Shown: positions 16,970 to 23,755, counted from the stretch's first letter. The stretch: DNA of 64,000 nucleotides from Achromobacter sp. AONIH1 (GCF_002902905.1 NZ_CP026124.1:3038001-3102000), one strand, 5' to 3'. Made by a program: numbers and translations. Notes: generated from the sequence alone by a model not told the origin.

Positions 16970-16976
16970 GGCATCG

Positions 16977-16991
16977 GCGGGCTACGCCCGC
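16977..16991 (-). promoter_or_regulatory. DGR homing hairpin downstream of VR1
   Basis: Perfect 6-bp inverted repeat GCGGGC-GTA-GCCCGC, 29 bases after the 3' end of VR1. GNA-type triloops closed by C-G are exceptionally stable in DNA. BPP-1 and other DGRs need a hairpin or cruciform just downstream of VR for efficient homing. A matching element follows VR2 at the same distance and none follows TR. Confidence 0.8.
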
Positions 16992-16997
16992 AAAGGG

Positions 16998-17411
16998 TTA
17001 AAGGGATGAAGCGATGATGCTGCGGACGGGACGAACTCGGAACTCGTAGCCGCGGGACCAGTAGTAGACGCCGCCGTACTCGAAATCCACCGCCCAGGCG
17101 CCGTAGGAGCCGCAGGGCTTGTTCGTCCAGTACCAGTCGTCCTTGTTAAACAGATCCGGCGTATTGATGTAGGCCAGCATCATGTCTTTCTGGTCGGGCG
17201 CGCGCCAATCGGCATGGCCGTTCACTTCACCGCGTTCGGTCACGGCCGAGGCCAGATCCTTGAATTTCACGTCAACCAGGTCGAATTCCTTGCCGCCCGG
17301 GATGATCACGTGATGCGTGGCGCCGTCGATGAGGCGGGAGCCGATGTAGACGCCGCCCTGTTCGGGCCATTCGTGCCCGATGACGGGCGCGGTCGTTGCG
17401 ATAGCAGTCAT
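16998..17411 (-). CDS. DGR target protein 1 (variable C-type-lectin-like domain)
   Basis: 137 residues. Start at 17411, with AGGAG six bases upstream. The N-terminal part contains PEQGGVYIGSRLIDGATHHV, then WRAPDQKDMML and YWTNKPCGSYGAWAVDFEYG, ending in SRGYEFRVRPVR. This is a DUF1566/formylglycine-generating-enzyme-like (CLec) pattern. The last third is VR1, so residues in about ten positions can be altered by the reverse transcriptase. No signal peptide or membrane segment. The gene is not next to the tail-fibre genes but in the leftward early operon. Probably a ligand-binding display protein. Whether it sits on the virion, the cell or in the cytosol is unknown. Confidence 0.88.
   Translation of the reverse strand: MTAIATTAPVIGHEWPEQGGVYIGSRLIDGATHHVIIPGGKEFDLVDVKFKDLASAVTERGEVNGHADWRAPDQKDMMLAYINTPDLFNKDDWYWTNKPCGSYGAWAVDFEYGGVYYWSRGYEFRVRPVRSIIASSL
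17021..17118 (-). repeat. DGR variable repeat VR1
   Basis: 98 bp, aligned without gaps to TR. Fourteen substitutions, all at TR adenines (for example AAC to GGC, TAC and TCC). It covers the C-terminal codons of the 137-residue target gene. Confidence 0.97.
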
Positions 17412-17422
17412 GCAAGTCTCCT

Positions 17423-17437
17423 GCGGGCTTCGCCCGC
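17423..17437 (-). promoter_or_regulatory. DGR homing hairpin downstream of VR2
   Basis: Perfect inverted repeat GCGGGC-GAA-GCCCGC, 30 bases after the end of VR2. It embeds GCGAAGC, one of the most stable known DNA mini-hairpins. Placement and stem match the VR1 element. It also abuts the AGGAG of target gene 1. Confidence 0.82.
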
Positions 17438-17453
17438 TTAAGGGGTAAATGGA

Positions 17454-18023
17454 TCAATAGGTGAATCTGCGGACGGGACGAACTCGGAACTCGTAGCCGC
17501 GGCTCCAGTAGCTGACGCGGCCGAACTCGAAAAACACCGCCCAGGCGTAGTAGGAGCCGTAGGGCGTCGAGGTCCAGTACGGCCTCGGCTGGAACAGGTG
17601 CGGCAGGTTGGCGGCAATGATCTGCAGCTCTCGCTTGGCGGGCAGGTAGAAGTCGGCATGCCCGTCAGCGCTGAACTCCCTGGCGGCCCGCGCCGCTGCG
17701 TGGGCCTTGTCATGACGCAGCAGATCGTTGGTGTTGACCAGGCCATCCCAAGCGCTGGCGGTGCGCTCGCCATCCTCTGGACCCCAGACGTAGGTGCCGT
17801 CCAGGTCTTCGTTGGCAACGACGAGGCCGTACACCACACCATCGTCGCCGAGGATGTCACCGGCATAAATCCCGCCCTGACCCGGAAGGTACTGGCCGAT
17901 CTTTACCTGGTGGACGGGCGAAGCGGGCCGCGATGAAAGATAGCTGCTCAGAGCCCCGAGCAGGGTTGAGGCGGGAATTTCCAGGCGCAAACCGCCCGGA
18001 TCCAGCGGGATCATGTTGTTCAT
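17454..18023 (-). CDS. DGR target protein 2 (variable C-type-lectin-like domain)
   Basis: 189 residues from MNNMIPLDPGGLRLEI. Start at 18023 with AAAGGA upstream. The frame extends further up but without signal. The N-terminal 45 residues are specific to this protein. It then resembles target 1 (LPGQGGIYAGDILGDDGV), followed by DGHADFYLPAKRELQIIAAN, PYWTSTPYGSYYAWAVFFEF and SRGYEFRVRPVR, the DUF1566/CLec pattern. The C-terminal third is VR2. No export signal. It is the first gene after the PL-like promoter and nut-like site, so it would be made early after induction or during any lysogenic leak. Ligand unknown. Confidence 0.88.
   Translation of the reverse strand: MNNMIPLDPGGLRLEIPASTLLGALSSYLSSRPASPVHQVKIGQYLPGQGGIYAGDILGDDGVVYGLVVANEDLDGTYVWGPEDGERTASAWDGLVNTNDLLRHDKAHAAARAAREFSADGHADFYLPAKRELQIIAANLPHLFQPRPYWTSTPYGSYYAWAVFFEFGRVSYWSRGYEFRVRPVRRFTY
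17468..17565 (-). repeat. DGR variable repeat VR2
   Basis: 98 bp aligned without gaps to TR. Thirteen substitutions, all at TR adenines. It covers the C-terminal codons of target gene 2. Confidence 0.97.
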
Positions 18024-18314
18024 GGTTTTCCTTTGAGGGGGGGGCGCCGCGAGAGGCGGCGTACTGATTTGCCGGTTTGAGCAAAGACCCAGGCAGCGGT
18101 TTGCTTCGGTAAGCGCTGACTCGCAGCGCTGGCCGAAACCCGCTTTTGGCGGAATCGGATTTCTTGCCGGCATTCCAGTCGGCGTGACCGTTTCTGCTCT
18201 TGGCCGTCTACGCCTCACCCTGTTGACCGTGGACCGCGCTATGGCGGGCTGGATACGGCAGGGACACCGCGCAGAGCTGCGGCCATGCCCGCAGTTGCGA
18301 TTGAGCCGGGGAAC

Positions 18315-18362
18315 GCCCCACAGGCGGGGCGAGCTACATCGGCGATTGGTTGTTAAAGAGCG
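18315..18362 (-). promoter_or_regulatory. nut-like site (boxA plus boxB-like hairpin) in the PL leader
   Basis: On the minus strand CGCTCTTTAACA at 18351-18362 matches the boxA consensus for NusB/NusE binding. Twenty bases downstream is the hairpin GCCCC-GCCTGT-GGGGC (18315-18330), boxB-like. It lies about 25 bases from the predicted start of the PL transcript, as nutL does in lambda. The whole leader 18024-18393 has no gene, which suits an antitermination and untranslated leader role. No N-like antiterminator gene was recognised. Confidence 0.6.
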
Positions 18363-18393
18363 TGGCCGGCGGGTAAATGCTCGGCTGAGATGA

Positions 18394-18431
18394 ATAATTG
18401 CATATGTACTTGCTTTGGTCAAGTACATATG
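18394..18431 (-). promoter_or_regulatory. PL-like promoter with repressor operator
   Basis: A near-perfect palindrome CATATGTACTTG-N7-CAAGTACATATG (18401-18431) overlaps a minus-strand promoter: -35 TTGACC (complement of 18417-18422), 17-base spacer, -10 AATTAT (complement of 18394-18399). The half-site TACTTG recurs in the cI-cro intergenic region, so the CI-like repressor probably binds here and silences the whole leftward operon in the lysogen. Confidence 0.7.
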
Positions 18432-18568
18432 TACCTATTTTAGACAAGTGAGTTCCTTCTTGAGAACTGAGGCGCTTTTACGCGGAAGCCGGCATCGGCT
18501 AACCCTTCCCCTTGCCGGGCGAGTAGCGGACTTGCACCTCCTAGTGAGTGCGCCCTGCCGGGCACACC

Positions 18569-18593
18569 AAAAAAAGCCCGCGCGAGGCGGGCT
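18569..18593 (-). terminator. Rho-independent terminator after the LprI-like gene
   Basis: Minus strand: AGCCCGCCTCGCGCGGGCT hairpin followed by a run of T. It ends the cI and LprI-like transcript before the PL operator. Confidence 0.85.
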
Positions 18594-18619
18594 ACTGAGC
18601 TTTGGATCGGGAGGAGCGG

Positions 18620-19666
18620 TCAGTCAACGGTCACGACCCAATTGCCACCGCGATCCTTGAGTTCGTATTTATAGGCGTACCTGTTGCACACGACAATCAA
18701 CCCGCGCGTTAGCGACATCGCTCGTGCTGCGCTTATCGTGTCACACCTGTAGCCGTTAGCCTTTATCAGTTGGATGGCACTGTCAACTACGTCGAGGCTC
18801 AACGCAACCAAGTCCCTAGCCCTGCTGTCCGGCTCGACTGGCGTGCCTAAAGGCGTCGAAGCGGGTGCGTTCTGCTTTGGCGCGGGTTGGGTTTGTTCGG
18901 GGGTGGGGGGCCTGAAAGCGCTGTTCTGTGTCGATGCTACCCGCTCTGCATTTGCCCCCATGAGATCAAGAGCAGCGGAAACTTCGCAGGCAGGAATGTT
19001 CACGTCGGCCCAGTTTCCCCCGCTGTTTTGTTGCCGGCATAGAGTCTTTGTAGCTGTAACTCGCTGCTGATAGGCATCTGGCGACGGCTTGGTTCCGTCG
19101 GGCGGATTGTGGACAAAGTTCCAATAGGCCGCAGCCTCTGCGTAGGCGGATAAAGCGGAATAGCACCAACTCTTCTCCGCATGAGACAACTTGTTATCGC
19201 TGCATTGGGCTTGCATATCCTGGACGTTGCGCAGCATAGTGTGTCCGATCGATCCGGGCGCTGGGCTGCGGCCTAGGGGCATGGTCGAGTTTCCGCGCGT
19301 TCCCGAGGTCGATGCCCCACGAGTCTGGCTCGTCAAGATGCCTTCGTAGCGAGACTTCTGTTCTTCGAACCACTGATTCAAGCAGGTGATGTCTCGGCAG
19401 TTTTTTTGCCGGTAATTCCATTGCTCACGGGCTTGCTGTCGAAATGCAGATTGGTCCTGACTTGCAGCTTTGGCCTTGTCGAACAGGATTTTTAATTCGT
19501 CATCCTTGCGAGATAGCTCGGGTGTATTGCAAATCAAATACTCGGGGACGGAGTCCACCTTGGCGCAATCGAAGCTGGCAGCATGAAGCGAGCTTAAGGG
19601 CAAGATAGCGCCAAGAAGGAGAAGCGTTGGCAGCTTGGGGACACAATTGATGAGGCTAGAAATCAT
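18620..19666 (-). CDS. Secreted LprI-family protein (lysogenic-conversion candidate)
   Basis: 348 residues with a clear signal peptide (LPTLLLLGAILPLSSLHA). Residues about 30-110 match the LprI N-terminal pattern: FDCAKVDSVPEYLICNTPEL, then QWNYRQKNC and CLNQWFEEQKSRYEGIL. Proteins of this family include the mycobacterial lysozyme inhibitor LprI. The middle and C-terminal parts have paired cysteines and a Pro/Gln-rich linker and are not recognised. It overlaps the repressor gene by 11 bases, so it is likely co-transcribed with cI and expressed in the lysogen. This makes it a moron that could alter the host envelope or lysozyme resistance. GC content is lower than its neighbours. Confidence 0.72.
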   Translation of the reverse strand: MISSLINCVPKLPTLLLLGAILPLSSLHAASFDCAKVDSVPEYLICNTPELSRKDDELKILFDKAKAASQDQSAFRQQAREQWNYRQKNCRDITCLNQWFEEQKSRYEGILTSQTRGASTSGTRGNSTMPLGRSPAPGSIGHTMLRNVQDMQAQCSDNKLSHAEKSWCYSALSAYAEAAAYWNFVHNPPDGTKPSPDAYQQRVTATKTLCRQQNSGGNWADVNIPACEVSAALDLMGANAERVASTQNSAFRPPTPEQTQPAPKQNAPASTPLGTPVEPDSRARDLVALSLDVVDSAIQLIKANGYRCDTISAARAMSLTRGLIVVCNRYAYKYELKDRGGNWVVTVD

Positions 19667-20336
19667 GGCTACACCAGACCTTTAGCACGCGGCCAAACAC
19701 TTCGAAGTCCATTTTTTCAGTGATGTCCCAAGAGTCGTATTTGGCGTTTTCAGATTTGGCTCTGAGTACAAACCCATCTTCTATCGGAATTGTTTGCAGG
19801 CGCTTGATAAAGCCCTGATTGCCCACTCGAAAGAAGTAGACCCCGTCATAGTCCACGGAACGCACTCCGCGGTCGACAACCAGTGGATCGCCAGGATTGA
19901 ACAGGGGGCGCATTGAGTCACCAAAACCTGTGACTATGCACAAATTTTCCTTTTGAGAATAAGTCGGAATGTTCTTGTGGAGCCATTCTGAACTGACATG
20001 CCAAGCTTGAATGATGCCCGGTTGGTCGTGAAGTTCTAGCCCTTTCCCCATCGCGCCGCCCGTTTCGAACTGGGGAATTTCCACATCTGGGCGTCGCCGC
20101 GCACGTTCGGTCGGCGGCGATTTTGGCTGCGCTGCTGAATCAGCCCCCTCCAACAACCATCGAGCCGTTGTGTTGAGCGCGTCGGCTAGCGCCAAGATGT
20201 ACTTGGACCCTCGGTTTCGACCGCGCTCGATCTGAGCGATTGTCGATTGAGATATGCCCGCAGCCTTGGCCAGGTCGGCTTGCGATAGTCCAAGTTCGGC
20301 ACGGCGTGCGAGCACGCGGCTAGATAGGTTTTCCAT
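19656..20336 (-). CDS. cI: CI-like repressor (HTH plus S24 autoprotease)
   Basis: 226 residues. N-terminal XRE HTH (LGLSQADLAKAAGISQSTIA) and a C-terminal LexA/S24 peptidase domain with the catalytic Ser in GFGDSMRPLFNPGD and Lys in GFIKRLQ. It maintains lysogeny by repressing the leftward and rightward promoters and is probably cleaved through RecA during the SOS response. The start MENLSSRVLARRAELG at 20336 is preferred over upstream ATGs. The -10-like TACGAT places the transcript start at about the ATG, so the message may be leaderless, like lambda cI from PRM. Confidence 0.92.
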   Translation of the reverse strand: MENLSSRVLARRAELGLSQADLAKAAGISQSTIAQIERGRNRGSKYILALADALNTTARWLLEGADSAAQPKSPPTERARRRPDVEIPQFETGGAMGKGLELHDQPGIIQAWHVSSEWLHKNIPTYSQKENLCIVTGFGDSMRPLFNPGDPLVVDRGVRSVDYDGVYFFRVGNQGFIKRLQTIPIEDGFVLRAKSENAKYDSWDITEKMDFEVFGRVLKVWCSHDF

Positions 20337-20342
20337 ATTGCA

Positions 20343-20402
20343 ATCGTATTTGCTTGAGCAAGTAGATTGGTACTTGTTAGATGAGTACATATGCAATAAA
20401 AT
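20343..20402. promoter_or_regulatory. cI-cro switch: operators and divergent promoters
   Basis: Operator-like TATTTGCTTGAGCAAGTA (20347-20364) and GTACTTGTTAGATGAGTAC (20370-20388) share the TACTTG half-site with the PL palindrome. Rightward promoter: -35 TTGTTA (20374-20379), 17-base spacer, -10 TAAAAT (20397-20402). Leftward -10 TACGAT (complement of 20343-20348) fits cI maintenance transcription. Confidence 0.65.
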
Positions 20403-20407
20403 GGGAC

Positions 20408-20626
20408 ATGGACTCGAAGAACCTCATCAACCGCCTCTTGACCCATGGACTTACGCAGGCAGAAATCCAGCGCCGTGCGGGAGTATCTCAATCGACCGTT
20501 TCTCATCTACATACTGGAAAGCGAGGGAAGAGGACGTCGTTCGAAATCGTGCAGCGCCTTGACGCTCTTCTGCGTGAGGTTGAACAAAGCCAGCCCTTGG
20601 GCGAATTAGGTCCCGCCGATGTTTGA
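20408..20626 (+). CDS. Cro-like small HTH protein
   Basis: 72 residues from MDSKNLINRLLTHGLTQAEI, with an HTH (LTQAEIQRRAGVSQSTVSHL) and a basic loop. Divergent from cI across shared operators, so probably the Cro-type repressor of the lytic switch. The ATG at 20408 falls at the predicted transcript start. The upstream ATG at 20381 lies within the promoter and is unlikely. Confidence 0.8.
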   Translation: MDSKNLINRLLTHGLTQAEIQRRAGVSQSTVSHLHTGKRGKRTSFEIVQRLDALLREVEQSQPLGELGPADV

Positions 20627-20630
20627 TCGT

Positions 20631-20795
20631 TCAGTGCAGCGTGACGTTGTCTTGGGCGCCTTCGGCATGGCTGGACCTGTCGCGTTCGGCACACAGCTCA
20701 TGGAACAAGTCCATGACCGCGGACTCGGACGGGTCCGGGAACGTGCGCTTGGCGATGTCTCTGGCGTTCTGCAGCAGCTTTTCGGTGTCGGTCAT
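20631..20795 (-). CDS. Small hypothetical protein on the opposite strand
   Basis: 54 residues from MTDTEKLLQNARDIAKRTFP with a SAVMDLFHELCAERDR helix, composed like small phage regulatory proteins. It lies antisense to the rightward early transcript and has a weak start signal. Could be real or chance. Confidence 0.38.
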   Translation of the reverse strand: MTDTEKLLQNARDIAKRTFPDPSESAVMDLFHELCAERDRSSHAEGAQDNVTLH

Positions 20796-20895
20796 GTCGC
20801 ATTTCGTTGTGTTGGAACAGAGCGAATTTTCCACATGCTGACTCTGTTACCGACGCTGTTATTCCATGAAATTTCCCTATTAGGCGTACTCAAAA

Positions 20896-21273
20896 ATGCA
20901 GCGAGAACAAGGGGCTAGCTCCGATGTCCTGCGCATCCGGCCGTCTGAACCTATGCAGTTCGTAGACAAGGCGGAGATTGCGCGGTGCGTGACCTACCGC
21001 CAGGCGGTGAGACTTGCCTGGGATATGCGCCAGCCGCGTGGCATGACCATGCGGACCTTGGCGGAGCTGTGCGGCATGTACCCGCAGCACGTCAGCAGCT
21101 ACCTCCACGAGGATCCGCTGTTGCCGAGCGGCGCGCCGCGGTTGAACCTGCCGGCCGAGAAGATCAATGCGTTTGAGGCTGCGGTGGGCAACTATGCGGT
21201 GAGCCAGTATCTCAACCATCTTGGGCGTCTCACGATCATGCAAGAAGTGATTGCTGCTCAGAGGGCCGCATGA
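20896..21273 (+). CDS. Putative early transcriptional regulator (HTH)
   Basis: 125 residues. An HTH-like stretch TMRTLAELCGMYPQHVSSYL and the tail EAAVGNYAVSQYLNHLGRLTI recur in early regulators of Burkholderia and Bordetella phages. Position after cro fits a CII-type activator or similar, but CII homology is not evident. An internal start at 20953 (MQFVDKAEIARC) is also possible. Confidence 0.62.
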   Translation: MQREQGASSDVLRIRPSEPMQFVDKAEIARCVTYRQAVRLAWDMRQPRGMTMRTLAELCGMYPQHVSSYLHEDPLLPSGAPRLNLPAEKINAFEAAVGNYAVSQYLNHLGRLTIMQEVIAAQRAA

Positions 21274-21449
21274 CTTATGACGAAGCCCTCAAGATTGCCC
21301 AGCTCGCCTGCGATGAAGCGATGCGCCTGCATGGCCAGGACGTGGCGAAGGTCTACGAAGAAATGCGGCTGCGTGAGCGCCAGGACCCTCAACTGGAGCG
21401 CGCGATGAGCGTGATCGGCCACGTCACCGAGTTTTCTACCAGGCACTGA
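21270..21449 (+). CDS. Small hypothetical phage protein
   Basis: 59 residues beginning MTYDEALKIAQLACDEAMRL, charged and helical. Overlaps the previous stop by ATGA, which supports translational coupling. No family recognised. Confidence 0.55.
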   Translation: MTYDEALKIAQLACDEAMRLHGQDVAKVYEEMRLRERQDPQLERAMSVIGHVTEFSTRH

Positions 21450-21452
21450 GCG

Positions 21453-21758
21453 ATGCATAAACGAGCGAATTCACAAAGCCCTGACCGCGTGCGACTTGCG
21501 CCGGGGGCAGGTAAGGGGGCGGCGCTGGCGCGGTTGGCCGCGCAGCTGTGCGGGCAGACAGGGTTCCAAGAATGGGTTGTCTCTCGCATCGGCGCCGCTC
21601 CCCTGGGCGTGAGCGATCAACAGCACGCGGCGCAATTCGTGCGCAACGTGTGCGGCGTAGAAAGCCGGGCCGAGCTGGACCACAAAGCCGACGCGGCCAC
21701 GCTGTTTCATGCGGCAATCCGCCGGCCCTACCGGGAATCGCGGGGGTTCCATGACTAA
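21453..21758 (+). CDS. Hypothetical phage protein
   Basis: 101 residues, Ala- and Arg-rich, containing TGFQEWVVSRIGAAPLGV and a second helix RNVCGVESRAELDHKADA. The stop overlaps the next start. Function unknown. Confidence 0.55.
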   Translation: MHKRANSQSPDRVRLAPGAGKGAALARLAAQLCGQTGFQEWVVSRIGAAPLGVSDQQHAAQFVRNVCGVESRAELDHKADAATLFHAAIRRPYRESRGFHD

Positions 21759-22077
21759 CCCCTTGAACATCTGGATGGGCTACGAGGCGCCCGCGGTCGC
21801 CTTGGCGCAAATTGACGACGCGATCATGCGGGCAACCGGCGCCATCGACAGGACCGAGCTTGCGCTCGCGCTTAAGCCGCAGCTCAAGGACGTGGAGCCT
21901 TGGTGTGACGGCGATCGGTGGGTCGCTGCAAGGGCAATTATCGAATCGCGTCTGATCAAAGCATTCAAGGCCGGCCATGTTGGCAAGGTGATCGATCACT
22001 ACGGGCGGCATACCGGATGGAAGCGGTTGCTGCCTAAGTGGGTGAGGGTGGATGGGAAGTGGGTGAAAGCATGCTGA
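21751..22077 (+). CDS. Hypothetical phage protein
   Basis: 108 residues from MTNPLNIWMGYEAPAVALAQ. The N-terminus is acidic and helical, the C-terminus basic and aromatic (GWKRLLPKWVRVDGKWVKAC). Overlaps both neighbours. No family recognised. Confidence 0.55.
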   Translation: MTNPLNIWMGYEAPAVALAQIDDAIMRATGAIDRTELALALKPQLKDVEPWCDGDRWVAARAIIESRLIKAFKAGHVGKVIDHYGRHTGWKRLLPKWVRVDGKWVKAC

Positions 22078-22568
22078 CGCGCAAGACACCGCTCAAGCGG
22101 CGCAAGCCCATGGCGCGAGGCAGGCCGCCGAGGTCCACGGCGCCGACGATCCGAGCCACGAAGCCCAAGCCGCCGCCCCGCGCGTCGATGAAGGCCCGCA
22201 AGAAGGGGGGAAAGAAGCCGCCCAAGACCGTTTACCGCAATCAGGCACTACTTGAGCTGGCCGAGGGCGAGGAATGCTTGCTGCGCGTGCCTGGGTGGTG
22301 CCAGGGTGGCACTGACAGCACCGTTGCATGCCATTCCAACCGCTTGCAGGACGGCAAGGGCAAGGGCATCAAGGCCCACGATTGGGCCATCGCTTTCGGT
22401 TGCGTTGCGTGCCACTGGTTCATCGACCAATCGAGCGAGTCGCACGCCCTGAAGTTGTCCTATTTCGTGCCTGGCCTGCGCTTGACGCGGGCGCGGCTCA
22501 TTACCCTAAGCAAGTGGCCGGACGAAGCCGAGCGCGGCTTTCAACTGAACTACGGGACGGCTGAATGA
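22071..22568 (+). CDS. YbcO-like nuclease (DUF1364)
   Basis: 165 residues from MLTRKTPLKRRKPM. A very basic N-terminal tail is followed by ELAEGEECLLRVPGWCQGG, TVACHSNRLQDGKGKGIKAH and FGCVACHWFIDQS, the Cys/His pattern of the DUF1364 family. YbcO of E. coli is a structure-specific DNA endonuclease of this family. In this position it probably acts in phage recombination. Confidence 0.82.
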   Translation: MLTRKTPLKRRKPMARGRPPRSTAPTIRATKPKPPPRASMKARKKGGKKPPKTVYRNQALLELAEGEECLLRVPGWCQGGTDSTVACHSNRLQDGKGKGIKAHDWAIAFGCVACHWFIDQSSESHALKLSYFVPGLRLTRARLITLSKWPDEAERGFQLNYGTAE

Positions 22569-23755
22569 GCGCCGTTATCTTGACCATGCCCATCGCCGTT
22601 CCCGCTGCATCGCCCCAGGTCGAGGACGGCTACACGCGCATTTCCAATGAGCTGTTGGGGGCGCTGGTGCTCGCCGACCTGAGCAAGCAGCAATGGGAGG
22701 TCATGATGGCGGTGATCCGAAAGACCTACGGCTTCAACAAGACCGAGGACGATATCGCGCTGTCGCAACTGGCAGCTATGACGGACGGCGACAGGGGCAA
22801 TCTGAGCCGCGCCGTTGCGGGGCTGGTGTCTCGCCGCATGCTTAATCGCTCGCGGGGGCGCCATGGTCAGATGCTGTCGATCAACAAGGACTACACGCTG
22901 TGGGGAATGAAGCCGGGTCGCGTGGAGTTGGTCGTCGCGCATTGGAAGGGCGGCGCGGCTGCTGCTGTTGTAGAACTTACAACAGAAGATGAGGAAGAGG
23001 GTTGTAACTCCTACAACAGCGGTGTTGTAGAAGCTACAACAGGGGTGTTGTCAGACTTACAACCACAAAAGACAACTCCAAAAGAAAATATCAAAAGACA
23101 AAAAGATAAACCCCATTGCGCTCCGCAAGCGGATCGCGGGGAGCTGGGCAACGACGGCGCACGAGCAGACCAGGAAGGTCGGGCCGAGACTGCGCCGCAG
23201 GGTACGCGAGCAGGCCGCAAGGGCCGGGCCATGACCGTACTGACTGCCGAACAGCTGGAGCGCTTCGAGCGCTTCTACCAGGCGTATCCCCGCAAGCGCA
23301 GCCGCCAGGCGGCCGAGAAGGCATTCGGCAAGATCAACCCTGACGACGCCCTGGTGGAAACGTTCCTGGAGGCCATCGAGAAGGCCAAGACCACGGAGCA
23401 GTGGAGCAATCCGCAGATGATCCCGCATCCGTCGTCGTGGCTGAACGATGGCGCCTGGGCTGACGAAATCGTGACCGCCTACAGCGAGCGGGAGCGGGAG
23501 GTGATCGACTCGTTCAACGAGACGCTGGGCGATGCGATGGGGCTGGTTGACCCGGCGATCTACAGCGAGCGGCGGGCCGGTGCGATCCGCAAGTTCCTGA
23601 CGCTATCTGCGAAACCGAGTTTCTGGACGCGGTTCTTCCCGTGGATCCTCGACAACTGCAATCTGCCGGCTCACGCCGGCTTCGAATGGCTGATGAAGCC
23701 GGAAACCGTGTCCAGCCTTCGCGGCGGGCAGTTCACGAAGGAGCAAGGACGATGA
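22565..23755 (+). CDS. Lambda O-like replication initiator
   Basis: 396 residues. The N-terminal winged-helix replication domain (DGYTRISNELLGALVLADLS, then VMMAVIRKTYGFNKTEDDIA) matches the phage O family. A low-complexity middle overlaps the origin iterons, and the C-terminal half has the pattern FERFYQAYPRKRSRQAAEKA seen in phage helicase-recruiting proteins. It should bind the iterons within its own gene and load the DnaB-type helicase encoded next. Coupled to the upstream gene by ATGA. Confidence 0.9.
   Translation: MSAVILTMPIAVPAASPQVEDGYTRISNELLGALVLADLSKQQWEVMMAVIRKTYGFNKTEDDIALSQLAAMTDGDRGNLSRAVAGLVSRRMLNRSRGRHGQMLSINKDYTLWGMKPGRVELVVAHWKGGAAAAVVELTTEDEEEGCNSYNSGVVEATTGVLSDLQPQKTTPKENIKRQKDKPHCAPQADRGELGNDGARADQEGRAETAPQGTRAGRKGRAMTVLTAEQLERFERFYQAYPRKRSRQAAEKAFGKINPDDALVETFLEAIEKAKTTEQWSNPQMIPHPSSWLNDGAWADEIVTAYSEREREVIDSFNETLGDAMGLVDPAIYSERRAGAIRKFLTLSAKPSFWTRFFPWILDNCNLPAHAGFEWLMKPETVSSLRGGQFTKEQGR
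22967..23113 (+). other. Phage replication origin: four palindromic iterons and an A-rich tract
   Basis: Four 17-bp iterons of the form GTTGTN-N5-TACAAC lie at 22967, 23001, 23024 and 23047, inside the initiator gene. They are followed by a strongly A-rich unwinding-type segment (23064-23113). This is the same layout as the lambda origin within gene O. The last two iterons are 23 bases apart, about two helical turns. Confidence 0.88.

Noticed and set aside
17454..18428. Upstream extension of DGR target 2 to 324 residues
   Set aside because: The extension runs through the PL promoter, operator and nut-like site and has no ribosome site. The ATG at 18023 has one.
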